The notes below the pieces were generated by a model that worked only from the letters and a program-made list of their open reading frames with translations, searched no databases and was not told the DNA's origin. Positions 1 to 7,506 of a stretch of 37,005 bases of DNA are shown piece by piece. Source of the stretch: JAICIG01 sp035532215 (lineage in GTDB: Bacteria > Planctomycetota > Planctomycetia > Pirellulales > JAICIG01); NCBI GenBank assembly GCA_035532215.1, contig DATKRK010000374.1, positions 1 through 37,005 of the forward strand. The letters run 5' to 3'. Position numbers and translations under genes: made by a program. How positions within the stretch are numbered: the stretch's first letter is position 1; the number at the start of each line of letters is the position of its first letter.

Positions 1-1
1 T

Positions 2-130
2 CGACGCAATCGAATCAACCCGCGCGTCATCAAACAAAAAGTCTCGAAGTGGCCAAAAAAACGGCCCCAGCATCGCGGCCCCCGTCCGCCGACGAAAACC
101 TTTATGCAGTCCGTCGTTTTGACTAATTGA
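2..130 (+). pseudogene. C-terminal end of a probable transposase (cut by window edge)
   Basis: Frame 2 is open from the window edge to a TGA at 128-130 and gives about 42 residues. They are very basic, with an Asn-Pro-Arg-Val-Ile-Lys motif, then Ser-Lys-Trp-Pro-Lys-Lys-Arg and a short hydrophobic end. This resembles, from memory, the basic C-termini of IS4-type transposases; no catalytic residue lies inside the window, so the family is uncertain. The next readable coding sequence, a protease lacking its N-terminal part, starts right after the stop. That is what an insertion sequence sitting inside the protease gene would look like. No clear terminal inverted repeat could be defined because the other end of the element is outside the window. 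Confidence 0.45.
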
Positions 131-1020
131 ACGGTATTGCGTTTAACCTTGGGTCGAGGACGGGCCTTCTATATCCCGGATACCACGATGAGATGTTGGC
201 ACTCGGTTACGATAATTATGGCGTAATCGGTTGGGAAGCTTTGAAAGACAAAGTGTTCACGATAGACTTCGATAGGGGTACGGTTCGTTTCCTTGAACGC
301 GCGACCGGAGACCTCGGCGCAGCCCTGCCATTGAGACAACATAAAGGCTCGCTTTCCGTCGTAGTAGATATCGAAGGACTGGGCTCCGAAGAATGTTTGA
401 TTGAGACCGGGCATTGCAGGTTCAACGCAGGTTGTCTTCGGAAGGCGGCTTTCGATAAGCTGCTTGCCCAAAAACTCCTGTTTCCCGTTCACAGCCAGAA
501 AGAGACAGCGGGTGCGTTTGGCCGAGAAGTGCCGCTTAGGCTGGGGAAAGTGCGGCGATTTGCTCTCGGTAAGTACACCCATCATGGTCTTGTAGTAGAG
601 GATACACAGGCGAAGAGCAGCAGCATTGGGCTGGCTTATTTGTCGCGGTATTTAGTAACGATCGACGGGCCGCGTTCAACCATCTATTTACGGCCAGGAA
701 AGCAGTTCGATCGCGTAGATCGTTACGATCTAAGTGGCGTCACCTTGGCGAGGGTTGACAAAGAGATTGTGATCGTTACACGGGTGATCGCGCAAAGTCC
801 TGGCGAGGCGGCTGGGTTGAGGCATTTCGATGAGATCATCGCGATCGACGACTCCGCGGTAAACCAAACGTCGCTATTCGAATTATACCGTTTACTTGCC
901 GAGCCGGGACAACGGCGCGTAGCATTTCGACGAGACGGCGTGGAAAGGCAGGTCAGCCTTGTCTTATTGAATCAGCCCGGCGCCCCCAGAGGGCGCGGAA
1001 ACGGTGTCGGGAACCGTTGA
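127..1020 (+). pseudogene. 5'-truncated retropepsin-like aspartyl protease with C-terminal PDZ domain
   Basis: The frame opens directly after a TAA at 124-126 and the only start there is TTG, with no ribosome binding site. The protein resembles a two-lobed retropepsin-like protease plus PDZ domain. The first lobe keeps only its end (Gly-Val-Ile-Gly-Trp, then a Thr-Ile-Asp-Phe-Asp-Arg-Gly strand). The second lobe (about residues 75-190) has Leu-Ile-Glu-Thr-Gly where the catalytic Asp-Thr/Ser-Gly would be, so Asp is replaced by Glu. A PDZ domain follows at about residues 205-280 (Ser-Pro-Gly-Glu-Ala-Ala-Gly-Leu, then Asp-Glu-Ile-Ile-Ala-Ile-Asp). The first catalytic motif is absent. With the transposase tail upstream and an Rhs fragment joined downstream, it is best read as a broken gene. 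Members are usually exported; the signal peptide would be in the missing part. Confidence 0.55.
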
Positions 1021-1445
1021 TTTCAAATCGCGAGACCGACAGGGACTCGCGGGTTCGCGATTTCACTTACGACAACCTGCACCGCGAGACCTCGGAGCAG
1101 TGGATGAGCGGCGGGACCGCGATCTACACGATTTCGTACAGCTACGACGCCGCCAACCAGGTGACGAGCGCCAGCGATCCCGATAGTTCCTACGCGTACC
1201 AATACGATGATCTTGGCCGCGTGACGAGCGTCGACAACAACGGCACGCCGGGAGTGCCCGACGTGGTGCTGGCGAGCCAGTACGATGCCATCAACGACCG
1301 CACGCAGCTTGCCGCCACGATCGCCGGCACGGCCGATTTTGTGAACACCTACCAATACGACGCCGATCAGCGGCTGACGCAACTCGTGCAGCAAGGCCAA
1401 ACGGGAGGCAACCCCGTGCCCACCAAGGGGGCGAACCTCTCGTAG
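1017..1445 (+). pseudogene. Rhs/YD-repeat protein, upstream fragment ended by amber stop
   Basis: This frame encodes YD repeats of the Rhs family: recurrent Tyr-Asp-x-x-Gly/Ala-Arg/Asn units such as FTYDNLHRE, YSYDAANQVTS and YQYDDLGRVTS. Rhs proteins form a large beta-cage that encloses and delivers a C-terminal toxic or effector domain. The fragment lacks the N-terminal half of a normal Rhs protein and begins at the junction with the protease/PDZ fragment. It ends at TAG 1443-1445. After the TAG the same frame continues at once with AsnAlaLeuGlyGlnLeuThr, the expected continuation of a YD unit, and the next fragment lies in this frame. A single TAC-to-TAG change (Tyr to stop) would explain the break. 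Confidence 0.6.
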
Positions 1446-1460
1446 AACGCGTTAGGCCAA

Positions 1461-2978
1461 TTGACTTCGATCTTCCGCTCGAACTTCTTCGGCGACGGGC
1501 CGCGGCCGGACATCGCGACCTCGACGTTCTCCTACGATGCCGGCAATCGGTTGACCGAGATTGCCTACACCTACAACGGCGGCCCGGCGATCGACGCCTA
1601 TTCGTGGACGTATGACGCGGCGAATCGCGTCACCAGCATGACCACCACGACCGATGGCACGGCGACCTACAGCTACGACAATACGAACCAAGTCACCGGG
1701 GCCGGTTACACCGGGAACGGACAGCCGGCCAACGAGTCGTATTCCTACGATTCCAACGGCAACCGCACGAACACCGGCTACGCGACCGGTACGAACAACC
1801 TGCTCACGAGCGACGGCACGTTCAACTACGCCTATGACGCCGAAGGCGATCGCACTTCGCGGACGCGGATCTCGAACAACCCGGCCAACGACTATCTCAC
1901 GACCTACGCGTGGGACTATCGCGACCGCCTCACCGACGTCGATTTCTACAACAACTCCAGCGTCCTCACCTCGCACGTCCACTACACGTATGACGTGTTC
2001 GACCACCGCATTTCCAAATCGCTCGACGCGACCGGCTCGGGCAGCTACAGCCGGATCGAATACTACGTCTACGACGGCAACGACGTCGCCCTGGACTTCG
2101 TCGATCCCGACGGCGCCGGTCCACTGTCAGTGGCGCTGGCAACCCGCTACCTGAACGGACCAGGCAACGCCGGGGCGACTGACCAAGTGTTCGCCCAGGA
2201 AGACGCGTCGACCGGGAATGTTCTTTGGTTGTTGGCCGACAATCTCGGCACGACCCGCGACGTGGTCGACAACTCCAGCACGCTGGCGGCCCACTACGTC
2301 TACAATTCGTTCGGCCAGTTGGTCAGCGGCCCGACGAACGTGACGTCTTATCTCTACGCCGGCCAGATGTGGGATGCCGATGTGGGCTTGCAGTACAATT
2401 GGCATCGGTGGTACGACCCTGCGGCTGGACGATGGATAAGCCAAGATCCGAGCGGATTCCGCGCCGGCGATCCCAATTTAAGCCGCTACGTTGGCAACCG
2501 CGCCACAAGCGATGTCGACGCGGCCGGCTTGGCAGCGGAAGAACTGATCGCGCAAGAAGAACTTGCCATGGCCCAGGCACAAGCACAGGCGCAACAGCAA
2601 CAACAGAAAAAGAAACTATTTCAAGGATTGATTTTGCAAAAGATCGACCAAGGAGCAAAGAAATTGGCTGAAAGTACTATAACATTCGTAAAAAACATTG
2701 GGTCGGGGAATAATTTTCCGAAAGTTAAAGAGTGGACGGCCGAGGGGCTGTCGAGGCTTGGCGAAAGGATAACAGCGATTTCGGAATGGGTAGGTGACTT
2801 TAAGAGAATGGGGGCTCAGCTAAACATACAGATCGGTATACTAAGCAATTTGAAAGACGACGTCGCCGGATTCGTGTCCGGATATTTCAACGGAGAGAAG
2901 TCGCTGGAAGAAGATTGGGAGAAACTTAGAGAATTTATGGAAGATTTCAGCGATTCTAGCCAGAAAAATGGAAAATAG
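1461..2978 (+). CDS. Rhs/YD-repeat protein, C-terminal fragment with AT-rich variable tail
   Basis: Continues the previous fragment in the same frame after TAG 1443-1445; the TTG at 1461 is only the first possible start. Residues 1 to about 290 are YD repeats. The Rhs core signature follows: Tyr-Leu-Tyr-Ala-Gly-Gln-Met-Trp-Asp, a Tyr-Asn-Trp-His-Arg-Trp-Tyr-Asp-Pro motif, then DPSGF and RYVGN, ending near Ala-Ala-Gly-Leu at about residue 354. Past this boundary (from about 2525) the sequence changes: a Gln-rich spacer, then about 120 charged, probably helical residues encoded by clearly AT-richer DNA. That is the usual layout of an Rhs core with an exchangeable C-terminal effector, but I do not recognise the tail as a known toxin. 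No immunity gene is visible within 200 bp downstream. Confidence 0.65.
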   Translation: MTSIFRSNFFGDGPRPDIATSTFSYDAGNRLTEIAYTYNGGPAIDAYSWTYDAANRVTSMTTTTDGTATYSYDNTNQVTGAGYTGNGQPANESYSYDSNGNRTNTGYATGTNNLLTSDGTFNYAYDAEGDRTSRTRISNNPANDYLTTYAWDYRDRLTDVDFYNNSSVLTSHVHYTYDVFDHRISKSLDATGSGSYSRIEYYVYDGNDVALDFVDPDGAGPLSVALATRYLNGPGNAGATDQVFAQEDASTGNVLWLLADNLGTTRDVVDNSSTLAAHYVYNSFGQLVSGPTNVTSYLYAGQMWDADVGLQYNWHRWYDPAAGRWISQDPSGFRAGDPNLSRYVGNRATSDVDAAGLAAEELIAQEELAMAQAQAQAQQQQQKKKLFQGLILQKIDQGAKKLAESTITFVKNIGSGNNFPKVKEWTAEGLSRLGERITAISEWVGDFKRMGAQLNIQIGILSNLKDDVAGFVSGYFNGEKSLEEDWEKLREFMEDFSDSSQKNGK

Positions 2979-3189
2979 TTTTTCACGGATGATCGCAGCG
3001 ATGGTCAATCAATCTATATATCAGCCTGCCTTGAATGCTCGAACAATGTCTCCACTCGTAACGAGTTCTGCCTGGCCACATGTAGCATCGTAAGACGAGA
3101 TGAAGGCGATTGGGGTGAGCAATGTAGATTTGAGTTGTGAGAATCCATTCCCGGCAGTGCAAGTGCGGCATCTCGCTCGGAACGGCCGT
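2979..3189. other. Intergenic gap between convergent Rhs and TPR genes
   Basis: A 211-bp gap between an Rhs gene on the plus strand and the TPR gene on the minus strand. Its composition is lower in GC than the rest of the window. I see no convincing terminator, repeat or immunity gene. A short minus-strand frame crosses it but has no coding features. Confidence 0.5.
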
Positions 3190-3981
3190 TTATCGCGCGT
3201 CGGAGCCCTCTTTGCTGACCGCGCCTTCGGACTGAGGGCTGAGAACGAGTAGTACCCGATAGAGGCGAATCATCAGCTTGGACGGCGCTCGGTCGACTGC
3301 GCGATCACTGTCTTGCCGAGCTTCGTCGTGACGACCCAAGGCACTTTTTAGCTGGGCACGGGCAACGTAGCGCTCCGCGGTCTTCGGATCCAGGCGAATG
3401 GCTTCATCAAGATCTGCAATGGCTCGCTGGTAATCTCGATTTCGCTGCCACACCGCTGCGCGGGCCGAATAATTTTGGGCGTCTCTAGGGGCAATCTTGA
3501 TCGCCTCCGTAAAGCTCTCAGCTGCGTCATCCAGATCTCCAACTTCAAATAGGATGCGCCCAAGACGGTAGCGCACTTCTATAAACCTGGGCTCCCGACG
3601 TACCGCCTCCTTGTACGCCTGAATCGCCTCTGGCCTGCGGTGCATGCCGTCGTAGCAAAGGCCCCGACCATAGTCTGTCCTAGGGCATTCCGGATAGATT
3701 CGGGCTGCGGCTTCAAAGTTAGCGAGGGCAAGCTCATGTTTATGCTGTCTAGCTAAATCGCAAGCGCGGATACAAAGTTGCGCAGCAAGTTTTCGGCAAT
3801 TCTCGTGCTCCCGCTCAGATAGAGCGTCGGGAGCGCGGATTTCATCTGCGGCTATGCCGGGGGCACCGCTTGCCGATTCGGGAGCGAGGCTTGGCCGCGG
3901 CGCGTCAGCGCCTAGCGCCGTCAGCGTGATCATAGCATAAAGCGCCAAAGAAACTGCATACGCCTGTATTCGCAAAAGCAT
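3190..3981 (-). CDS. Secreted TPR-repeat protein
   Basis: The 263-residue product starts with a hydrophobic stretch (about residues 3-24, ending Leu-Gly-Ala-Asp), which looks like a signal peptide. A Pro/Ala-rich linker follows. From about residue 70 to 240 there are about five consecutive tetratricopeptide repeats, seen from the spacing of Ala/Gly/Tyr/Pro positions: ALANFEAAARIYPE, AIQAYKEAVRREPR, AAESFTEAIKIAPR, AIADLDEAIRLDPK and ARQDSDRAVDRAPS. TPRs bind other proteins, so a scaffold or adaptor outside the cytoplasm is likely; the partner is unknown. A good ribosome binding site (AGAGAGG, 7 bases before ATG) supports this start. It stands alone, convergent with the Rhs gene. Confidence 0.8.
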   Translation of the reverse strand: MLLRIQAYAVSLALYAMITLTALGADAPRPSLAPESASGAPGIAADEIRAPDALSEREHENCRKLAAQLCIRACDLARQHKHELALANFEAAARIYPECPRTDYGRGLCYDGMHRRPEAIQAYKEAVRREPRFIEVRYRLGRILFEVGDLDDAAESFTEAIKIAPRDAQNYSARAAVWQRNRDYQRAIADLDEAIRLDPKTAERYVARAQLKSALGRHDEARQDSDRAVDRAPSKLMIRLYRVLLVLSPQSEGAVSKEGSDAR

Positions 3982-4108
3982 TGAGCTGCCTCTCTAGCTA
4001 CCGAGTCGGCATAGCTTGATTAGATTGTGGTGATGGCGGCGTGCGGCAAAGTAATAGCACTCAACCCCAATATTGCCAATATCGATCGATCGCGAATCCA
4101 AAGTCTAG

Positions 4109-4154
4109 GAAAACCCACGCACTCCCATCCAGGGGGGTATGGGGGTGTGGGTCA
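4109..4154. repeat. Imperfect GC-rich hairpin upstream of membrane protein gene
   Basis: ACCCACGCACTCCCAT is followed after a short loop by ATGGGGGTGTGGGT, giving an imperfect stem. It lies in the gap (3982-4230) between the divergent TPR and membrane protein genes. Apart from this hairpin I see nothing in the gap. It may be a regulatory hairpin or a decayed mobile palindrome. Confidence 0.35.
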
Positions 4155-4383
4155 TGCACGTCCAACCGGGCTGCATGCCAGTTTTTGCAATTTTCGAGCG
4201 ACAGTCCGGATGGTTTGGGGCGGCACGTAAAACGGCAGCCGGGACGGCTTTGAAGATGGCAGACGAGCCGCGACTGTCCGCGGGCGGTCAAATGCCGCCG
4301 GGCTGGGCGTCAACCTGGCGGCTACGATCGTCGTCTGGCATTGGCAATTCGACGATCGCTTCGTCTTCGCCGACGACTTTCTG

Positions 4384-7119
4384 ATGTTCGTCCAGGCCAA
4401 CCTGATCGCCGGCGCCGCGGTGGCTCTGTTGTGGCTTGCCGCGCACGAGCGGATGTACGCCGACCGGCTGCTCTCGATCTCGGCCGGCCCGCTGTTGGGG
4501 CTGCAGATTTCGCTGTTGGCGTTGGGCAACCTGCTCGCGCTCGGCATACCGTTGGCCGAACTGGTGATCGAACCGGGCCGCATCGCGGGCAGCCTGGTGC
4601 AAGCCGGCGGCCGTAGCGGCGCCCTGGCCTGGCTGCTGGGCGGCGCGGCGATCGGCATCTATTGCCACAAGGTCGCCCGCCGCGAACTGCCGCATATCGT
4701 GACCGCGCTGTTGCTGGGGCTGGGCGTGCTGGCGGCCGGCGCCGCGGCGGCTTGGCATGCCGAGCCTTGGGCGCCGTATCACGTACTGATGGCAGCCTGG
4801 ACGGCGAGCGGCTTCGTGCTGTTGGCCGTCGTCTGGGGCGCCGCGCCGCGAGCGGCCTGGCTGAATTCGCTGCAAAGAGTCGAAGCGATCGTCGCGTCGA
4901 TCTCGACCGTCGAGTTCCTCGTGGCTGCCTTGTCGTTGCGGGCCGCCTGGGACGATCCGGCGCGCCCCTTCTGGTCGATCGGCGCAACCGTGTCGGCCGG
5001 CTTGCTGGCGGCGATCGCGGCCGTCGGCTTCCGCAAGCCCGACCATAAGTACGTCTCCGGCATGCTCATGAATCTGGCGATCGTCTGGGCGGCGATCGCG
5101 GCCGGCCGCAGCCTGAAAGTCGATTTCTGGCTGCTGCAGCTCGCGGCCCTCGGCGTCCAGGCCGTCGTCTGGTCGCTGTTGGGCCGCTGGCTCGACCGCC
5201 GGCAAGGCGCCGAAAGCCGCGGCGAACTGCCGCCCTTCGAACATGTCGCCACAGCGCTCTCGGCGATCCTGGTTTGCTGGACGGTCCTCTACAACGTGCT
5301 CCGCGCGGCGGGCTGGATTCCGGGCGAGCTTGCGACGGCGATGCCCTTCGACCTGGCGATGACGCTCGACGCCGGCCCGTCGCGCTGGGTCACTGCCTTG
5401 GCTTGGGCTGCTTGGGGCGCCGTAGCGGCGGCGATCGTCGCGCTGCTGCGCGATGCACGAACCCGCTTTCGCTGGCAGGGGCTGTATGCAATCGGCCTGG
5501 CCGGCGCGGCTTTGGCCGTCGAGCGCACCGCAGGCAGTCCGCTGCGGCTGGCCGAAGCGCTGGCCGTGGCGATCTCGGGCTATCTCTTGTTGGCGACCTT
5601 GCTCGAACGGTTCGCGGGCCAGTTCAAGCTGCTCCCGGCTGCGCCGCGACCTGGAGCCGACGCGACGCCGAACGAGTCGAACTGGTTTTCGCCGGCGCAG
5701 TTCGCCTTGATGCTGGCGATGAGCGGGCTGAGCCTGTGGGTCGTGCTGCATCCGACGCCGCCCGTCGATCGCCTGCCGGGCGGCATCGCGGCGGCAACGT
5801 TGTTGGCGCTGGCCCTGCTCGAAGCAACCAAATCGCAGCCAGCCCAGGGCGCCGTCTGGAGATTCGCCGTGCTGTCGCTGGCGACCGTGACGGCGGCCGA
5901 AGCGGGCTGGATCGCGCTCGTGGGCGAAGGCGGAATCTTCTGGCTGCACCGCGAGATCGTGTTGGCTGCGGCGTTTTTCCTGGCGATGCTGGCCGGGCAG
6001 TTCGCGTTGCCGAAGCTCTGGCCGCGGGCGACTGAATGGATCGAATCGGCCCGCACCGCGTCGATCGCCTTCGGCGGCTTGCTGTTGCCGCTGCTGGCAA
6101 TCGTGTTGATGCAAGAATGGAACTGGCACGTCGCGGCGGTCGGCGTCGAGATGTCGCCCTTCGCCGTCGCCGCCGTGGCCGCCATGCTGGCCGGCCTGAC
6201 GGCGCTGGCGATCGCGTACGCCGTGCTGCCGCAGCGCGACCCGTTGCGGCTTTCGCTGCGCGGCCGCACGGTCTATGTGTACGCCGCCGAATTGCTGGCC
6301 TTGCTTATCGTGGTCCACATTCGCACGACCGTACCCCGATTGTTGCCGATCGGCATCGTCGAAAGATATTGGACGTTGATCGTGATGCTCGTGGCTTTTG
6401 CGGGCGTTGCGCTCAGCGAGTTGTTCCAGCGGCGGCGACTGAGCGTGTTGTCGGAACCGCTGGCGCGCACGGCGCTCGTCGCGCCGCTTATTCCCGCGTT
6501 CGGCCATTGGCTGAAGCCGGCCCTGAATATCGACGCCGAGGCGGTGCTGTTTCTGGTCGCGGCGTTCTACGGCTTGCAAGCGACGCTGCGGCGATCGTTG
6601 TTGCTGGCCTCGCTGGCGGTCGTCTCGGGCAACGCGGCTTTGTGGCTGCTGTGGCAACGGCTGGGGCTCGACTTCCTGCACCACCCGCAGCTTTGGCTGA
6701 TTCCGCTGGCGCTGGTCGTGCTCGTCGCCGAGTCGTTCAACCGCGATCGCTTGGGCCCGCAGCAAGCCGGCGCGGTGCGTTACTGCGCGCTGGCGGTGAT
6801 TTACGTTTCGAGCACGGCCGACGTCTTTATTTCGCATTTGAGCCTGCCGCTGGCGTTGGTGCTGATGGGCTTGTCGGTGGCCGGAGTGCTGGCTGGGATC
6901 CTGCTGCGGGTGCGATCGTTTCTGTACTTGGGCGTGTCCTTTCTGCTCGTCGATCTGAGCTTGATGATCTATCATGCGGCCTTCGACCGAGGGCACATTT
7001 GGGTCTTCTGGCTGTCGGGCATCGCCGCGGGCTTGGCGATCCTGGTCTTGTTCGCCGTCTTCGAAAAGCGGCGCAACGACGTGCAACTGGCGATGGATCG
7101 GTTCAAGCAGTGGAGCTAA
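4384..7119 (+). CDS. Large polytopic membrane protein of unknown function
   Basis: The 911-residue product is hydrophobic almost throughout, with roughly twenty or more possible membrane helices separated by short loops. A Pro/Asp/Asn-rich loop (about residues 415-435) may be an exposed linker. The C-terminus is a short charged tail. There is no recognisable catalytic motif; the style is that of predicted membrane proteins such as DUF2339 or DUF2157, but I cannot assign a family. The ATG used here is not preceded by a ribosome binding site. The same frame stays open back to a TAA at 4228-4230, and translation from about 4297 gives a further plausible helix (LAATIVVWHW). The true N-terminus is therefore probably further upstream at a non-ATG codon, or has been lost. 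Function unknown. Confidence 0.7.
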   Translation: MFVQANLIAGAAVALLWLAAHERMYADRLLSISAGPLLGLQISLLALGNLLALGIPLAELVIEPGRIAGSLVQAGGRSGALAWLLGGAAIGIYCHKVARRELPHIVTALLLGLGVLAAGAAAAWHAEPWAPYHVLMAAWTASGFVLLAVVWGAAPRAAWLNSLQRVEAIVASISTVEFLVAALSLRAAWDDPARPFWSIGATVSAGLLAAIAAVGFRKPDHKYVSGMLMNLAIVWAAIAAGRSLKVDFWLLQLAALGVQAVVWSLLGRWLDRRQGAESRGELPPFEHVATALSAILVCWTVLYNVLRAAGWIPGELATAMPFDLAMTLDAGPSRWVTALAWAAWGAVAAAIVALLRDARTRFRWQGLYAIGLAGAALAVERTAGSPLRLAEALAVAISGYLLLATLLERFAGQFKLLPAAPRPGADATPNESNWFSPAQFALMLAMSGLSLWVVLHPTPPVDRLPGGIAAATLLALALLEATKSQPAQGAVWRFAVLSLATVTAAEAGWIALVGEGGIFWLHREIVLAAAFFLAMLAGQFALPKLWPRATEWIESARTASIAFGGLLLPLLAIVLMQEWNWHVAAVGVEMSPFAVAAVAAMLAGLTALAIAYAVLPQRDPLRLSLRGRTVYVYAAELLALLIVVHIRTTVPRLLPIGIVERYWTLIVMLVAFAGVALSELFQRRRLSVLSEPLARTALVAPLIPAFGHWLKPALNIDAEAVLFLVAAFYGLQATLRRSLLLASLAVVSGNAALWLLWQRLGLDFLHHPQLWLIPLALVVLVAESFNRDRLGPQQAGAVRYCALAVIYVSSTADVFISHLSLPLALVLMGLSVAGVLAGILLRVRSFLYLGVSFLLVDLSLMIYHAAFDRGHIWVFWLSGIAAGLAILVLFAVFEKRRNDVQLAMDRFKQWS

Positions 7120-7178
7120 CGCACTGTCCGTCGTGAATCGACGCACGTGCAAGAGATGGATGGCTGGGTCTGAGCCTA

Positions 7179-7330
7179 GTGCATTGTCAGGTCTTACTTT
7201 TGGGGCAGGCGGGTGGCTGGCGGCTGAGCCTCGGCGAAGCCCCAGTTCGCAGGGGTATCGCTTCGCACTGCCGCCAGCCACCCCCGCTGCTTGAAATTGC
7301 TAACCCCAATTCCTAGACCTGACAATGCAC
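7179..7330. mobile_element. 152-bp MITE-like element with 16-bp perfect terminal inverted repeats
   Basis: GTGCATTGTCAGGTCT at 7179-7194 is the exact reverse complement of AGACCTGACAATGCAC at 7315-7330. There is no coding potential between them. The element seems to have landed inside a copy of the ~73-bp palindromic core: the left flank ends GAGCCTA and the right flank resumes GGCGAAGGCCCAG, which together restore the core sequence GAGCCTAGGCGAAG seen elsewhere. No clean target duplication is visible apart from a possible 2-base repeat. Non-autonomous mobilisation is inferred from structure only. Confidence 0.6.
7211..7283 (-). repeat. Palindromic core repeat, copy 1
   Basis: A 73-bp palindrome with arms GGGTGGCTGGCGGC and GCCGCCAGCCACCC, and an inner stem around CCCCAG. 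It matches the copies at 32536-32608 and 34153-34225 but lies in the opposite orientation to them. It sits inside the 152-bp element with 16-bp terminal repeats. Confidence 0.75.
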
Positions 7331-7385
7331 CAGGCGAAGGCCCAGATCGCTGGGGCATCGCCTAGGCTCTGCCGCCAGGCGCCCG
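7331..7385 (-). repeat. Palindromic core repeat, right part of an interrupted copy
   Basis: Carries GGCGAAGGCCCAG, then a CTGGGGCATCGCC arm and GCCGCCAGGCGCCC. This is the right part of the same core family. Its left arm appears at about 7159-7178 (GGCTGGGTCTGAGCCTA), cut off by the 152-bp element between them. Confidence 0.55.
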
Positions 7386-7422
7386 TCGCACAATCGCGGG
7401 CGCGTCGTGGCCCGGTAAAAAC

Positions 7423-7452
7423 AAAACCCCCGGCGTTCGAGCCGGGGGTTTT
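7423..7452 (-). terminator. Strong rho-independent terminator after ppdK
   Basis: AAAACCCCCGGC, a 6-base loop (GTTCGA), then GCCGGGGGTTTT: a perfect 12-bp stem. On the minus strand the stem is followed by TTTTGTTTTT, so it fits termination of the dikinase gene that ends at 7507. The T-run on the plus side is shorter, so it may work weakly in the other direction. Confidence 0.85.
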
Positions 7453-7506
7453 GGTCGACGATCTTGCAGTTCGAGGGAGCCGAAGGTTACGGCGCCCGCC
7501 CTGTGG

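Larger units (their letters stand above)
7120..7506. other. Intergenic region filled with nested palindromes and a terminator
   Basis: A 387-bp gap between two convergent genes. It contains no gene. It holds an interrupted palindromic core (7159-7178 plus 7331-7385), a 152-bp element with 16-bp terminal inverted repeats sitting inside it, a second palindromic core inside that element, and a terminator. Confidence 0.7.

Noticed and set aside
1004..1186. 60-codon frame at the protease/Rhs joint
   Set aside because: It is an out-of-frame reading of the Rhs sequence without any start signal.
2983..3171. 62-codon minus-strand frame downstream of the Rhs tail, considered as an immunity gene
   Set aside because: It is on the opposite strand to the Rhs gene, has no ribosome binding site and no protein-like pattern.
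4288..7281. A 997-codon open frame on the minus strand opposite the membrane protein
   Set aside because: Gln/Arg-rich shadow of a hydrophobic protein; no start site and no family motif.
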